Below are positions 30,201-40,804 of a stretch of 64,000 nt of DNA, in pieces (position 1 is the stretch's first letter; each line of letters opens with the position of its first letter). Source of the DNA: Prochlorococcus sp. AG-363-B04. GTDB lineage: Bacteria; Cyanobacteriota; Cyanobacteriia; PCC-6307; Cyanobiaceae. The DNA is taken from assembly GCA_003278465.1 (NCBI GenBank), contig QCFC01000011.1:1-64000 (forward strand). The letters are read 5' to 3'. The notes beneath the pieces are model-generated. The model made no database searches. It was not told where the DNA came from and saw only the letters and a program-made list of their open reading frames with translations. The position numbers and the translations under genes are program-made.

Positions 30201-31392
30201 TATTGACAATTCTAGCTGTAATTGAAATAGCCTTTTCAAGTATTGAAGGAACCTCAATCAAATCATCTTTATTTAACCAAGGTCCTAGGCTTAACCTTAA
30301 CCCTGACCTACACCATCTTTGTTCAATATTTATCGCAGCAAGAACCTTGCTATCAGAAGGAATTCCGTTGCTACATGCAGTGCCACTACTTGCTGAAATT
30401 CCAAAATAAGATAATTGTCTAACAATTTCCCGCCCAGGTAGTGGATAACCATTAGAAGTTGATACACACAAAGAAATATGGTGGGGTAATCTCCTTTCTG
30501 GATCACCAGTAAAAAAACATCCCTTTAAATTTGCCAAACTTCTTTTTAATTGATGGGTAAGAATGAAGATTGCTTGATTGTCTATTAAATCGAGGGAAGA
30601 ATTAATATCAAATGATCCCTGTATATTATGCAATGCTTTAGCCATACCGGCTATTAAGGTCACAGGTTGAGTACCAGATCTTAGGCCAAACTCCTGACCT
30701 CCTCCACCCAAAATAGATTTCAAATCTATAGTTGAATCTTGCTTTCTTAATAGAATCCCAACGCCCTTAGGACCTCTTAATTTATGAGATGAAGCTGATA
30801 ATAAATCACAAGGCAAATTATTCCAATCTATTTTTGATTGACTTAAAACTTGAGTAGCATCTGTATGAAAAACTATACCACGATCCTTACAAGCATCACC
30901 AATTATTTTTATAGGCTGAAGAGTACCAATTTCAGGTTGTCCCCATACAACAGAAACAATTTTTGTTGGAGGTTCAAGGATCTTGTCTAGAAGATCCATT
31001 TTTAATCTTCCTAGGTTATCTACAGGCCAGTAAAACAACTCCCAGCCATAATTAACAAGATTATTTGCAGCTGATATAACTGCTGGGTGTTCAACGGAAG
31101 ATATAACAATTCTCCCTGGTGTTAAGGAAATTCCTACACCTATCAAACCAATATGAACTGATTCAGTTGCTCCGGAGGTGAAAATGATCTCTGAAGGTTG
31201 TGCATTGAGATCATTTGAGATACTTAACCTACTTCTTTCTAGAATTTCTGCTGCTTTTATTCCTTCGGAGTGTAGACTTGATGGATTCCCCCATGCAACT
31301 TTCTGAACTTCATTCATATAATCTAAAGTTTTATCCTCAATCGGAGCAGAAGAGCAGGCATCTAAATAAACTTTTTTATAATTTTTTTGCAT
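30193..31392 (-). CDS. Cysteine desulfurase (NifS/IscS-like)
   Basis: A 399-residue class V PLP aminotransferase that removes sulfur from cysteine for Fe-S clusters or tRNA thiolation. Motifs in order: YLDACSSAPI, WGNPSSLHSEG, FTSGATESVHIGL, HTDATQVLSQ, the PLP-lysine segment SSHKLRGPKGVGIL, LRSGTQPVTLIAGMAKAL, and the catalytic cysteine loop SSGTACSNG near residue 345. In GATESVHIGL the usual Asn after ES is replaced, a small departure from IscS. Which of the several cyanobacterial desulfurases it represents is not clear. It is coupled to DUF1995. Confidence 0.92.
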   Translation of the reverse strand: MQKNYKKVYLDACSSAPIEDKTLDYMNEVQKVAWGNPSSLHSEGIKAAEILERSRLSISNDLNAQPSEIIFTSGATESVHIGLIGVGISLTPGRIVISSVEHPAVISAANNLVNYGWELFYWPVDNLGRLKMDLLDKILEPPTKIVSVVWGQPEIGTLQPIKIIGDACKDRGIVFHTDATQVLSQSKIDWNNLPCDLLSASSHKLRGPKGVGILLRKQDSTIDLKSILGGGGQEFGLRSGTQPVTLIAGMAKALHNIQGSFDINSSLDLIDNQAIFILTHQLKRSLANLKGCFFTGDPERRLPHHISLCVSTSNGYPLPGREIVRQLSYFGISASSGTACSNGIPSDSKVLAAINIEQRWCRSGLRLSLGPWLNKDDLIEVPSILEKAISITARIVNNA

Positions 31393-31505
31393 AATTCAGA
31401 GCAACTACTCAGAGTATAATGAGGAATCAAGGAATATGGCTTGGATATTTTTCTTTTTATATCTATAGTTCTTTTTTTATGAACAAAATAGTAATTAGAT
31501 ATGGA

Positions 31506-32393
31506 TTAATTACTAGGCTTAAATGAAGATAAATCTAACTCACCATTATAAACTTTAGATGAAGGGCCGATCATTTGTATAGGCAAATTTACGCCAGGCC
31601 ATATAATTTTTAATTTACCACCTGGTAAATATACATTAGCTATCTTATTAGAAAGACCTATTAAATGAGCAGCGACAAGAGTCGCACAAGCTCCTGTTCC
31701 ACAGGCCATTGTTGGACCTGCACCTCTTTCCCATACTCTTATTTTTAAATTATTAGGATCTAAAACTTCTAAAAAATGAACATTAGTTTTGGAAGGGAAT
31801 GCAGGATGATCTTCTAAGAATGGGCCCCAGCTTTCAAAAGGTATGCTAGAAACATCCTTAAGTGGAATTATCAAATGTGGATTTCCCATACCTACAGCAT
31901 ATATATCAAATTTAGTTCCTGAGAATTCAACAGTACCTTTTGGTAATCCCAAGGAACACTGATGAAGTGTTGTGGGTATCTTGTCTGCCTCTAAATATGG
32001 CCTACCCATATCAACAGAAACATTACCATCATCTTGAATTACTGAAGATATAATTCCTGCCAAGGTCTCAACCTTAAGAGTCGAAACTTTGTTATTACTG
32101 TCTAAATCACAAATGAAACGACTAAGACATCTAATTCCATTGCCACACATTTCCGCTTCTGAGCCATCAGCATTCAAAATCTTCATTCTTATATCACCAT
32201 CTCTTAAAGGGTTAAGTCCCAAAATTATTCCATCTGCTCCGATTCCAAAGTGGCGGTCACATATTTGACTGACAAGTTTAGTATTTTCTGAAAGAAGAAC
32301 CTCAATGTGTGCTAATCCTCTAGCATCAAATAATATGAAATCATTACCTAAACCTTCATATTTGGAGAATTTCAACATTTGATCTATCAGCAA
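31506..32393 (-). CDS. dapF: Diaminopimelate epimerase
   Basis: DapF interconverts LL- and meso-diaminopimelate for lysine and peptidoglycan synthesis. In 295 residues both catalytic cysteines appear: AEMCGNGIRCLSRF near residue 82 and GAGPTMACGTGACAT near 238. YEGLGNDFILFDARG marks the N-terminal domain and the VGMGNPHLII block the second domain. The frame starts MLIDQMLKF; starting at the second Met (32378) would also be reasonable. Together with dacB and murQ it is part of the window's cell-wall content. It is divergent from leuS across about 130 bp. Confidence 0.96.
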   Translation of the reverse strand: MLIDQMLKFSKYEGLGNDFILFDARGLAHIEVLLSENTKLVSQICDRHFGIGADGIILGLNPLRDGDIRMKILNADGSEAEMCGNGIRCLSRFICDLDSNNKVSTLKVETLAGIISSVIQDDGNVSVDMGRPYLEADKIPTTLHQCSLGLPKGTVEFSGTKFDIYAVGMGNPHLIIPLKDVSSIPFESWGPFLEDHPAFPSKTNVHFLEVLDPNNLKIRVWERGAGPTMACGTGACATLVAAHLIGLSNKIANVYLPGGKLKIIWPGVNLPIQMIGPSSKVYNGELDLSSFKPSN

Positions 32394-32525
32394 GGTGAGT
32401 GAGTCTGAGATGTTGGTTAAGTAGCCTTATAAGGATCTCATACCAGTCTGATAATCCTCAGAATTCTCATTAAAGCCACTAAAACCATCAAACTATGTAC
32501 GATCACATAACTGTGTTCTATTGAA

Positions 32526-35165
32526 GTGAAGGAGTCAACCACCCAAAAAATCTCAATAGGTTCTTCAGAGAACCGATATAACCCAATTGAGATTGAGGCT
32601 AGATGGCAAGAAAAATGGAACAAAAACCAATTACATCTGACACAAGAACCCTTTGAGGGCCAGGAAACCTTTTATGCCCTATCAATGTTCCCATACCCAT
32701 CTGGGAACCTACACATGGGTCATGTACGAAATTATGTGATAACTGATGTTATTGCACGCCTTCAAAGAATGCGAGGTAGTGCTGTACTCCATCCGATGGG
32801 ATGGGATGGCTTTGGATTACCTGCTGAGAACGCAGCTATAGAAAGAAAAATTAACCCAGCCGAATGGACCTTCAAGAACATTGACCAAATGAGAGCTCAA
32901 TTAGATCGATTAGGTCTTTCGATTGACTGGGATAGACAACAGACAACATGCCATGAGAGTTATTACAAGTGGACTCAGTATTTATTTTTGGAGCTCTTTG
33001 AAGCAGGATTAGCATTCCAAAAAGAAGCAACTGTCAATTGGGATCCTATTGACCAAACAGTTCTTGCAAATGAACAAGTAGATTCAGATGGACGTTCATG
33101 GAGATCCGGAGCAATTGCTGAAAAAAGAGAACTAAAGCAATGGTTTCTCCGAATAACTGATTATGCAGAAGATCTATTAGAAGGTCTAAAAGAATTAAAA
33201 GGCTGGCCAGAAAAAGTAAGGACAATGCAATCAAATTGGATAGGAAAGTCAAAAGGTGCAGAAATAAAATTTAAATTAGAAGTAGAATCACAACCAACAA
33301 TTAGCATTTTTACAACTCGGCCAGACACATTGTATGGAGTTAGTTATATAGTAATGTCACCTGAACATCCTATGGTCGAAAAAACAATATCAAAAGATAA
33401 TTTAATAGAATTAAGAGCTTATAGAAATAAACTAAAAAAAATAACATTGGATGAAAGATTGTCAAATTCCCATGTTATTACCGGGATGCCACTAGGGACA
33501 AAAGCTATAAACCCAATTAACGGTATGAAGGTGCCTATATGGATAGCAGATTATGTATTACTTGATTATGGAACAGGTATAGTAATGGGCGTTCCGGCTC
33601 ATGATGAAAGAGATTACAAATTTGCTAAAAAATATAATTTACCAATACAAGATGTTATAGAAAGACCAGCCATGGAAAATCATATAGAAACTAGTCCTCC
33701 ATGGACAGGAGAAGGCTTACTAATTAACTCTGATAAATATAACGGTACAGAATCTCATAAAGCTAAAGATTTAATAGTTGAGCAGGGCATAAAGGATGGA
33801 TGGGCTGAAGAAAAAATCAAATATAGACTACGAGATTGGCTTATATCACGACAAAGGTATTGGGGCTGCCCAATACCTATAATTCATTGCAATAATTGTG
33901 GTTCAATTCCGGCCAATAGAAAAGACTTACCTATTAAACTTCCAACTAATATTAATCTAAATTCTAAAGGTGGTTCACCTCTAGAAAATGAACAGAATTG
34001 GAAAAAAGTCGACTGTCCAAAATGTGGGAAAGATGCTAAGAGAGAAACAGATACAATGGACACATTCATATGTTCTTCTTGGTATTATTTAAGGTTTGCT
34101 GATCCCAAGAATACAGAATCACCATTTACAAATGAAGAAATAGGTAAATGGCTACCAGTATCACAATATGTTGGAGGAATAGAGCATGCAATATTACATT
34201 TGCTATATGCAAGATTTATAACTAGAGCAATATATGATAGAGGCCTAATTAATATTAAAGAACCTTTCGATAAACTTCTTACTCAGGGAATGGTCCAAGG
34301 ATTAACATATAAAAATCCTAGGAGTGGCAAGTATATTAAATATGATGAGGTTTCATGCAAAGATAATCCTAAAGATCCACAAACAGGTGAGGAATTAGAG
34401 ATCTTATATGAGAAAATGTCAAAATCTAAATACAACGGAATAGATCCAGCCTCAGTAATCGATAACTATGGAGCTGATACGGCAAGAATGTTTATACTCT
34501 TCAAGGCCCCTCCAGAAAAAGATCTCGAATGGGATGATGCTGATGTAGAAGGTCAATATAGATTTCTGCAAAGAGTATGGAAACTAGCTGAGACGTCCAA
34601 AAATGAAATTAAAAAGATGAATTTAGATATTAATGTATTTTCACCATCAACAATATCTATTAAGGATTTATCAGTGAAGGAGCTGGAATTAAGAAGAAAT
34701 GTACATTATGCAATTAAAGCCATAACAAATGATTTAGATGGATCATCTCAGTTAAATACAGCCATCTCAGAGTTAATGAAATTATCAAATAATATGGCCA
34801 ATATTATTTCATATAGTAGACCTGAAGTTGTATTAGAAGCTATATCAGTTTTTATTAGACTTCTTGCACCATTTGCGCCACATATCTCTGAAGAAATCTG
34901 GTATAAACTTGGTGGTAAAGAAAGTGTTCATAAGCAAAGTTGGCCTATCTACGATAAAGATGCAACTATTCAGGACTCATTTGATCTAGTAATTCAAATA
35001 AAGGGTAAAGTAAGAGGCCAAATTAAAGTACCTATTGAAAGTAGTAAAGAAACATTAGAGGAATTAGCCTTGGCTAGTGAGGCAGCAAAGAAATGGCTGG
35101 GCAATTTACCTCCAAAGAGAATAATTGTTGTACCAGGAAAGCTAGTTAATATTGTTCCACAATAA
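32526..35165 (+). CDS. leuS: Leucyl-tRNA synthetase
   Basis: LeuS charges tRNA-Leu. The 879-residue protein is a standard class I synthetase: the HIGH-type motif in [15 protein letters not shown] at about residue 63, the CP1 editing domain with [10 protein letters not shown] and [16 protein letters not shown], a zinc-type insert CNNCG/CPKC, the [13 protein letters not shown] block, the KMSKS motif [13 protein letters not shown] at about 630, and the anticodon-binding end [18 protein letters not shown]. The start is GTG at 32526, because no ATG fits ahead of the conserved [16 protein letters not shown]. It ends one base before the stop of the convergent pgi. Confidence 0.97.
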   Translation: MKESTTQKISIGSSENRYNPIEIEARWQEKWNKNQLHLTQEPFEGQETFYALSMFPYPSGNLHMGHVRNYVITDVIARLQRMRGSAVLHPMGWDGFGLPAENAAIERKINPAEWTFKNIDQMRAQLDRLGLSIDWDRQQTTCHESYYKWTQYLFLELFEAGLAFQKEATVNWDPIDQTVLANEQVDSDGRSWRSGAIAEKRELKQWFLRITDYAEDLLEGLKELKGWPEKVRTMQSNWIGKSKGAEIKFKLEVESQPTISIFTTRPDTLYGVSYIVMSPEHPMVEKTISKDNLIELRAYRNKLKKITLDERLSNSHVITGMPLGTKAINPINGMKVPIWIADYVLLDYGTGIVMGVPAHDERDYKFAKKYNLPIQDVIERPAMENHIETSPPWTGEGLLINSDKYNGTESHKAKDLIVEQGIKDGWAEEKIKYRLRDWLISRQRYWGCPIPIIHCNNCGSIPANRKDLPIKLPTNINLNSKGGSPLENEQNWKKVDCPKCGKDAKRETDTMDTFICSSWYYLRFADPKNTESPFTNEEIGKWLPVSQYVGGIEHAILHLLYARFITRAIYDRGLINIKEPFDKLLTQGMVQGLTYKNPRSGKYIKYDEVSCKDNPKDPQTGEELEILYEKMSKSKYNGIDPASVIDNYGADTARMFILFKAPPEKDLEWDDADVEGQYRFLQRVWKLAETSKNEIKKMNLDINVFSPSTISIKDLSVKELELRRNVHYAIKAITNDLDGSSQLNTAISELMKLSNNMANIISYSRPEVVLEAISVFIRLLAPFAPHISEEIWYKLGGKESVHKQSWPIYDKDATIQDSFDLVIQIKGKVRGQIKVPIESSKETLEELALASEAAKKWLGNLPPKRIIVVPGKLVNIVPQ

Positions 35166-36767
35166 TTAATTTAATGATTTACATATTTTTATAGAAGCTG
35201 GATAACCCCAACTGCCCTGAACCTCATAATTATTATCATTGGCAGTAAGGTGACGTAAAATCCAATAAATAGGTTCTGAATTAGATTCACCTAATATCTC
35301 CCTTATATTTGAGACAGACCTAGATACCCCATCATCAAGTAAGTTTTCAACTTTGACTTGTAGTTTTAAAATCTCAGCAGCAGCTAACTTGCCTGCTTCA
35401 ACTCCAGGTTGATGATAAGAATTAACATCAATTAACTCACCATATATTCCCACGGCTCGTTCAAATAATGCTATAAGTGCACCCAGTCTTCGTTCATCAA
35501 TACATTGCAATGTGATTGTTAAACTCTGCCTATTACTTTCTGTTAGTGCTGAGCGTGTACCTTGTAAAAATCCCGAGAGAAAATCTCCTGGACGTTCATC
35601 ATTAATAGTAGGAGAACCTTTAGAATCTTCCAATGTCTCTATAAAAGTCACAAAGAAATTATCAAGGCCATCTCTTAATTGTTGTACATAGGCATGTTGA
35701 TCTGTTGAGCCCTTATTACCATAAACTGATAAACCTTGATTGACAACTTTACCTGTTCTATCAATCTTCTTGCCTAAAGACTCCATGATTAATTGTTGTA
35801 GATATCGACTAAATACCTCTAGACGATCTCGGTAGGGCAAAACAACCATATCCCTTTTCCCCTTGCCTTCTCCTGCTATAAACCACGAAGCAGCCATTAA
35901 TGCTGCAGGATTTTGTCTTAAATTTATATCTCTTGTAGCCTCATCCATTTGAGCTGCTCCATCCAAGAAATTTCTTATATTGCAACCAGCCAATGCAGTT
36001 GGCAAAAGTCCTACTGAGCTCGTAATACTGGTTCTACCCCCTACCCAATCGGGCATATCAAATCTCTGTAACCAACATTCATTTCGAGCTTGATTATCTA
36101 AGCGACTATTTTTCATTGTTATCGCAACTGATTGAGCTGGCCAAATTCCACCATTTTGTTCTAGTTTTAATCTCGCTTGCTCCATTGAAACTCTTGGTTC
36201 AGGAGTACCTCCAGACTTACTAACAATAATAAAAAGGGTTTTCTTAAGTGATGAGTTAATTTGATCAAGTACATTGTTTATACCATTAGGGTCTATATTA
36301 TCTAAAAAGTGAAACTTTAATCCAGATTTATTTTTGAGGGCTCTAGTCATTAATAATGGGCCTAATGCACTGCCACCAATACCTATCCAGAGCACATCTG
36401 TAAACCTTTCATTATTGGGAGGCTTAAGCTCAGCAGAAATAATTTTTTTACTAAAGTCATCAACAAGATTGATTTGTTGTGTTATTAATTCCGCTGCCTT
36501 GAAATCAGGTGCAAGGCTAGATTGCCTGAGCCAATAATGTCCAACTTGTCTTTCTTCATCTGTATTTGATATTGCTCCAGCCTCAAGAGAAGCCATTGAC
36601 TTGAATGCTTTACCTAAAACTGGTTGTAGAGCTTCAAAATCATCAAAAGTGAATTGCATCCGGCTAACGTCAAGCCAAATCTTTAAGTCATCATGAAACC
36701 AAAGGAGGTCGCAAAACCGTTGCCACTGAATTTCTGGACTACTAGCGCTGAATTCTGGAAAGCTCAT
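35166..36767 (-). CDS. pgi: Glucose-6-phosphate isomerase
   Basis: Pgi interconverts glucose 6-phosphate and fructose 6-phosphate. The 533-residue protein has the sugar-phosphate-binding WIGIGGSALGPLLM near residue 125, IVSKSGGTPEP (second SIS domain), the SLGKKIDRTGKVV region, the GNKGSTDQHAYVQQLRDG loop with its active-site histidine, and YHQPGVEAGKLAAAE with the catalytic lysine. It abuts leuS tail to tail with no spacer, so terminators must lie within coding sequence. Upstream, about 220 bp separates it from the M61 peptidase gene. Confidence 0.96.
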   Translation of the reverse strand: MSFPEFSASSPEIQWQRFCDLLWFHDDLKIWLDVSRMQFTFDDFEALQPVLGKAFKSMASLEAGAISNTDEERQVGHYWLRQSSLAPDFKAAELITQQINLVDDFSKKIISAELKPPNNERFTDVLWIGIGGSALGPLLMTRALKNKSGLKFHFLDNIDPNGINNVLDQINSSLKKTLFIIVSKSGGTPEPRVSMEQARLKLEQNGGIWPAQSVAITMKNSRLDNQARNECWLQRFDMPDWVGGRTSITSSVGLLPTALAGCNIRNFLDGAAQMDEATRDINLRQNPAALMAASWFIAGEGKGKRDMVVLPYRDRLEVFSRYLQQLIMESLGKKIDRTGKVVNQGLSVYGNKGSTDQHAYVQQLRDGLDNFFVTFIETLEDSKGSPTINDERPGDFLSGFLQGTRSALTESNRQSLTITLQCIDERRLGALIALFERAVGIYGELIDVNSYHQPGVEAGKLAAAEILKLQVKVENLLDDGVSRSVSNIREILGESNSEPIYWILRHLTANDNNYEVQGSWGYPASIKICKSLN

Positions 36768-36988
36768 TTTTGCTATTAATGACTAGCTGAGGGGTAAACC
36801 AAAAAGAAGTGAATCTCTAATCATCATTACAATAATAGTTTGGTAAAAAAACTAATGTTTAAAACTGGATCAATCGAAATAAAATAAAGCCTATATGATG
36901 AAATCTAGATAAATGACATTTTTCATGATAACACCTTGAAGTATTTTTTCAAATAGTTGAGACTATATATAATAAGGTAATATTTAAA

Positions 36989-38686
36989 TTACAAGAATTT
37001 CATCCAACTATCTCTTAGTTTAATTGAATTTTCTGATGCATGAGGAGATAATTTAATATCCCATCGTTCTACCTTATTAGCATTCAAATCTACAACTGTA
37101 TCTTTAATAATACCACGCCTTGAATAAATAACAGTTACACTTCCTTGCAATGGAAGTGTATTATCAAAATCCCTAATATCTCTAATCCTATAGCCGTCTA
37201 CAGCTATAATCTCATCATAAACTGCTATTCCTGCTTTATGACCAGGGCTATTCGGTTGAACTCTATTAACAACTAGATCTGAACTTTTATTCGAAAATGA
37301 TATACCAGTAAAGACCTCTTCGGATGTTATTTCCTTAATACATAGTCCTAATTCATTAAAAATGTTTAAAAGAGGAAGTTGATCAGGAATATCAAGCCAA
37401 TACGGTATCTCCATAGATAAGCTTTTGTCAAATCTAGCTATAACTTCTAGTATATTATCCCTAGTATAACCTTGGAATTTAATGCCATATTCATTCCATA
37501 ATAAACGTAGAATTGATGACAAGGAAGACCCTACTTTCCTTAGTCGCACATCAATACATAAAGAAAGAAATGTACCTAGTCTATAGTAACTTATTTGATT
37601 ATCCCTGCTATATGGTTTTGATTTATAAAGTTTAATCCAAGCTTCTCTAGAACTATCTGAAAGCGATTGAATCTTTCTACCTGGTGATTTTAAAAATAAC
37701 GTAAGCTCATAAGATAAGTCATACATGTAATCATCTAAAGTCGATAGGCCAGCTATATATGTAATACACATATCAAAATAACTAGTCACACCTTCGGCAA
37801 ACCACAAGCAATCACTAATAACAGGTTTTGAATAATCATATGTAAGATAATCTAAAGGCCTTAATCTCCTAACGTTCCACTGATGTAAATACTCATGACC
37901 AACTAATTGAAGAAGTTTTCTATAACCATTTGATTCACAAAGAGTCTTCCATGAGAAATGAAGAACTGCTCCATTGTTATGCTCCAACCCACCATATCCT
38001 TGCTCAAGAATAAATAATACAAACATGTAACTATTTCCTGATGGCGGTGATGATCTCATTAGCCTTGAAACTGAGCAACATATTTTTTGAATGTCGCCAA
38101 TGAGGTTATTAGGAAGGCCTTTTGGAGATTTACCTATAAGTAAAAAATCATGCTTAAAATCATCAACCCTAAAATTAGTAAGGTTAAATTGACCAGCATG
38201 GATAGGAGTATCTAATAATTCATCATAACTACTAGAACAAATTGAATTTTTACTAGATAATGGAGCAAATAATCTCCAATTTGGAGGTAATAGGATATCT
38301 AGGAGATGTTCTGAATTTCTAAATCCGTTTATTTGAACAACAGCCCCTGAAAGGCAAAGCGAAGCCAAATCCGAGTCTAAATAACATGTCCTAACGGTAA
38401 GGTCTCTTGCTTCAATCTTATATTTGATACAAATCGCCTCTTTAGAAGATAAATTCGCCTCCCAAGTACTAGGATCAACTCTACTTAATGTGATATTTCT
38501 ACTGTCCTGTTCCACCAAAAGCTCATATAAATTTTGAACATGATCACGAACCACGTAAGAACCAGGTGTCCAGACAGGAAGAGAGAATCTTAAAAAATTA
38601 AATTTAGGAACAAATGATATTTTGACACTAAAAACTTGGGTGCTTGGCTCACGTAAATCAATACTAACAGTTACATTGGTTGTCAC
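36989..38686 (-). CDS. M61 family metallopeptidase with PDZ domain
   Basis: A 565-residue glycyl-aminopeptidase-like (M61) protein. An N-terminal beta domain (LPVWTPGSYVVRDHVQNLYE) is followed by the zinc peptidase core with HExxH in LVGHEYLHQWNVRRLRPLD at about residue 265 and the downstream glutamate in WFAEGVTSYFD. A PDZ domain lies near residues 440-540 (VNRVQPNSPGHKAGIAVYDE, then IIAVDGYRIRD). No clear signal peptide is seen. The substrate is unknown. It is a single gene, divergent from purN across about 210 bp. Confidence 0.9.
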   Translation of the reverse strand: MTTNVTVSIDLREPSTQVFSVKISFVPKFNFLRFSLPVWTPGSYVVRDHVQNLYELLVEQDSRNITLSRVDPSTWEANLSSKEAICIKYKIEARDLTVRTCYLDSDLASLCLSGAVVQINGFRNSEHLLDILLPPNWRLFAPLSSKNSICSSSYDELLDTPIHAGQFNLTNFRVDDFKHDFLLIGKSPKGLPNNLIGDIQKICCSVSRLMRSSPPSGNSYMFVLFILEQGYGGLEHNNGAVLHFSWKTLCESNGYRKLLQLVGHEYLHQWNVRRLRPLDYLTYDYSKPVISDCLWFAEGVTSYFDMCITYIAGLSTLDDYMYDLSYELTLFLKSPGRKIQSLSDSSREAWIKLYKSKPYSRDNQISYYRLGTFLSLCIDVRLRKVGSSLSSILRLLWNEYGIKFQGYTRDNILEVIARFDKSLSMEIPYWLDIPDQLPLLNIFNELGLCIKEITSEEVFTGISFSNKSSDLVVNRVQPNSPGHKAGIAVYDEIIAVDGYRIRDIRDFDNTLPLQGSVTVIYSRRGIIKDTVVDLNANKVERWDIKLSPHASENSIKLRDSWMKFL

Positions 38687-38898
38687 TAAAAGAAATTACT
38701 AGAAAAATCAAATTCTTACAAAGATAATATTTCATATATCCGACAAAGGCAACCATATTAAGCAATCTTCAAGATTCATTAGCTTAAAACTGATGAAACT
38801 TTGAAGAAACGTTATTCAATAAATTACAATAAAATCAAGAATGATAATTGCTTTGTCAGAATTAATGACTAAAATATATTTTCTAATATAGTGAGTTC

Positions 38899-39606
38899 AT
38901 GCCTGAGCTCATGCCGAGTTCTCCAAGCTTTGAAAGTAGCGTAATGACCCACGGAAATGATGAATCCTATTTAATCTCTCCAACCATAGACACAAGACCC
39001 AGGTTCAGTCCACTTCTGAGACTTGGTGTAATGGCATCAGGAAATGGCACAAATTTTGAGGTATTGGCTAAAGCCTGTATTAATAAGACCATAGATGCTG
39101 AAATAGGTTTGTTGATAGTAAATAATCAAGAGTGCAATGCACTCAAGAAAGCAAAGGAATTGGGTATAAATTCATTAGTAATTGACCACCGAGATTTTAA
39201 ATCCAGAGAGAGACTCGACCAAAACTTAGTTTCTACATTTAATTTATACAAGATAGAAGGTATAGTCATGGCTGGATGGATGAGGATAGTAACAAATGTT
39301 TTAATTGAGAATTTTAAGGGGAGGCTAATAAATATTCATCCTTCACTTTTGCCTTCTTTTCCAGGAATAAATGCTATACAACAGGCATTAAAGGCAAATG
39401 TATCCATAACTGGATGTACTATTCATTTTGTCGAGCTTCAGGTAGATTCAGGGCCAATTATTATGCAGGCAGCATTACCTATTGAAAATAATGATGATGA
39501 GATATCCTTAAGAAATAAAATACGAAATTTAGAGCATAAGATACTACCTGATGCTGTTTTATTAGCTGGCAAGAGATGGAGAAATAATTACTTCAATTAT
39601 GGATAG
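38899..39606 (+). CDS. purN: Phosphoribosylglycinamide formyltransferase (GART)
   Basis: PurN transfers a formyl group from 10-formyl-THF to GAR in purine synthesis. The 235-residue protein has an N-terminal extension of about 40 residues before the core strand RLGVMASGNGTNFEVLAKA. Catalytic residues are visible: Asn and His in GRLINIHPSLLPSFPG, and Asp in the VDSGPIIMQA loop that follows TGCTIHFVELQ. Other core starts (for example the Met in GVMASGNG) are too internal. Its 3' end overlaps the convergent argC by 10 nt. Confidence 0.95.
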   Translation: MPELMPSSPSFESSVMTHGNDESYLISPTIDTRPRFSPLLRLGVMASGNGTNFEVLAKACINKTIDAEIGLLIVNNQECNALKKAKELGINSLVIDHRDFKSRERLDQNLVSTFNLYKIEGIVMAGWMRIVTNVLIENFKGRLINIHPSLLPSFPGINAIQQALKANVSITGCTIHFVELQVDSGPIIMQAALPIENNDDEISLRNKIRNLEHKILPDAVLLAGKRWRNNYFNYG

Positions 39607-40703
39607 AATGGAAGAACGGGGAGTCCAAGCTCTTGGGGAAAACCTGACATAATATTTAAGCATTGAACAGCCTGACCAGCCTGTCCTTTTAATAAATTAT
39701 CAATTGCACTCATTAAAATAATTCTCCCATTTCGATTATCGACTTGCACAGATAACTGTGCATTATTTGTCATCCTGACCCATTTAGTGGAGGGATAAAC
39801 TCCCACTGGCAATACATTTATAAAGGATTCATTTCTATAAATAGCCTCTAATACAGTTCGGCAATCTTCTGCTGTAAGACCAGGGTCTCTTAAGCGTGCA
39901 TAAACAGTGGAGAGAATACCTCTAACCATTGGTACTAAATGAGGAGTAAATTGAAGATCAATTTTATGACCAGCAATTTCTGTTGCTAGTTGTTCTATTT
40001 CTGATGTATGCCTGTGCCCAATAACTCCATAAGGACTAATAGACTCTGAAGCCTCAGAAAGTAACAGATTCTGCTTAGGTGATCTACCTCCTCCAGAAGT
40101 ACCTGTTTTTGCATCTATAACAATTGCCTCAGTTTCGATAAGTCCTTGCTTTAAGAAAGGCAGTAAAGTCAGTAAACTTGCTGTAGGGAAACAACCTGGG
40201 GAAGCTACAAGGTTTGCATCTGGCAATGATGATTTTTGCCACTCAGCCAAACCATAAACAGCATCACTACAAAGATTAGAATCAGATCTCTCAATTTCTT
40301 GAGACTCTTTTACGTAAATATTTTTCCATTGATTTAAAGATCGATATCTATAATCAGCAGATAAATCAACAACTCTTACTTTATTTTCGAGAAGACCTGG
40401 AACAATCTGACTTGCATAACCATTTGGCAAACTCAAAACAGCAAAATCACACGATTTGCTAATTACCTTTGGATCAGGAATCTGTATAACATGATCTTGC
40501 TCTAAGGGAAGGAAAGGACATACTTCATTCCATCGCTTACCTACACTTCTATTACCTCCCAGAAATTTCACCTGAAAATAAGGATGATCAGCTAGTAACC
40601 TGATAGTCTGTAGACCTCCATAGCCTGCGGCTCCAATAACTGCAACACCTTTGCAAGTTGCTAAGTGACTCTGATTATTAGCTGGCATTGAGTTTGTCTC
40701 CAT
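39597..40703 (-). CDS. argC: N-acetyl-gamma-glutamyl-phosphate reductase
   Basis: ArgC reduces N-acetylglutamyl phosphate to the semialdehyde with NADPH in arginine synthesis. In 368 residues the nucleotide-binding VAVIGAAGYGGLQTIRLL lies near residue 20 and the active-site cysteine in NLVASPGCFPTASLLTLLPF near 170. GTSGGGRSPKQNLL and the conserved His in the VIGHRHTSEIEQ block complete the active site. Met6 (MPANNQ) is an alternative start. The gene is divergent from ribBA across about 100 bp and overlaps purN tail to tail. Confidence 0.96.
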   Translation of the reverse strand: METNSMPANNQSHLATCKGVAVIGAAGYGGLQTIRLLADHPYFQVKFLGGNRSVGKRWNEVCPFLPLEQDHVIQIPDPKVISKSCDFAVLSLPNGYASQIVPGLLENKVRVVDLSADYRYRSLNQWKNIYVKESQEIERSDSNLCSDAVYGLAEWQKSSLPDANLVASPGCFPTASLLTLLPFLKQGLIETEAIVIDAKTGTSGGGRSPKQNLLLSEASESISPYGVIGHRHTSEIEQLATEIAGHKIDLQFTPHLVPMVRGILSTVYARLRDPGLTAEDCRTVLEAIYRNESFINVLPVGVYPSTKWVRMTNNAQLSVQVDNRNGRIILMSAIDNLLKGQAGQAVQCLNIMSGFPQELGLPVLPFYP

Positions 40704-40804
40704 AGCAAAGCATTCGCCAAGCGAAAATCCAACTGTTCTAGATAATGACGTAAGTATGTTCAGTAATCATCACGCTGCCTACATCTTCTAACAATGCTGA
40801 ACCA

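Noticed and set aside
36960-36975. TATAAT box on the plus strand between pgi and the M61 gene
   Set aside because: It faces antisense to the M61 gene with no -35, terminator or ORF to support an RNA; AT-rich DNA gives many such boxes.
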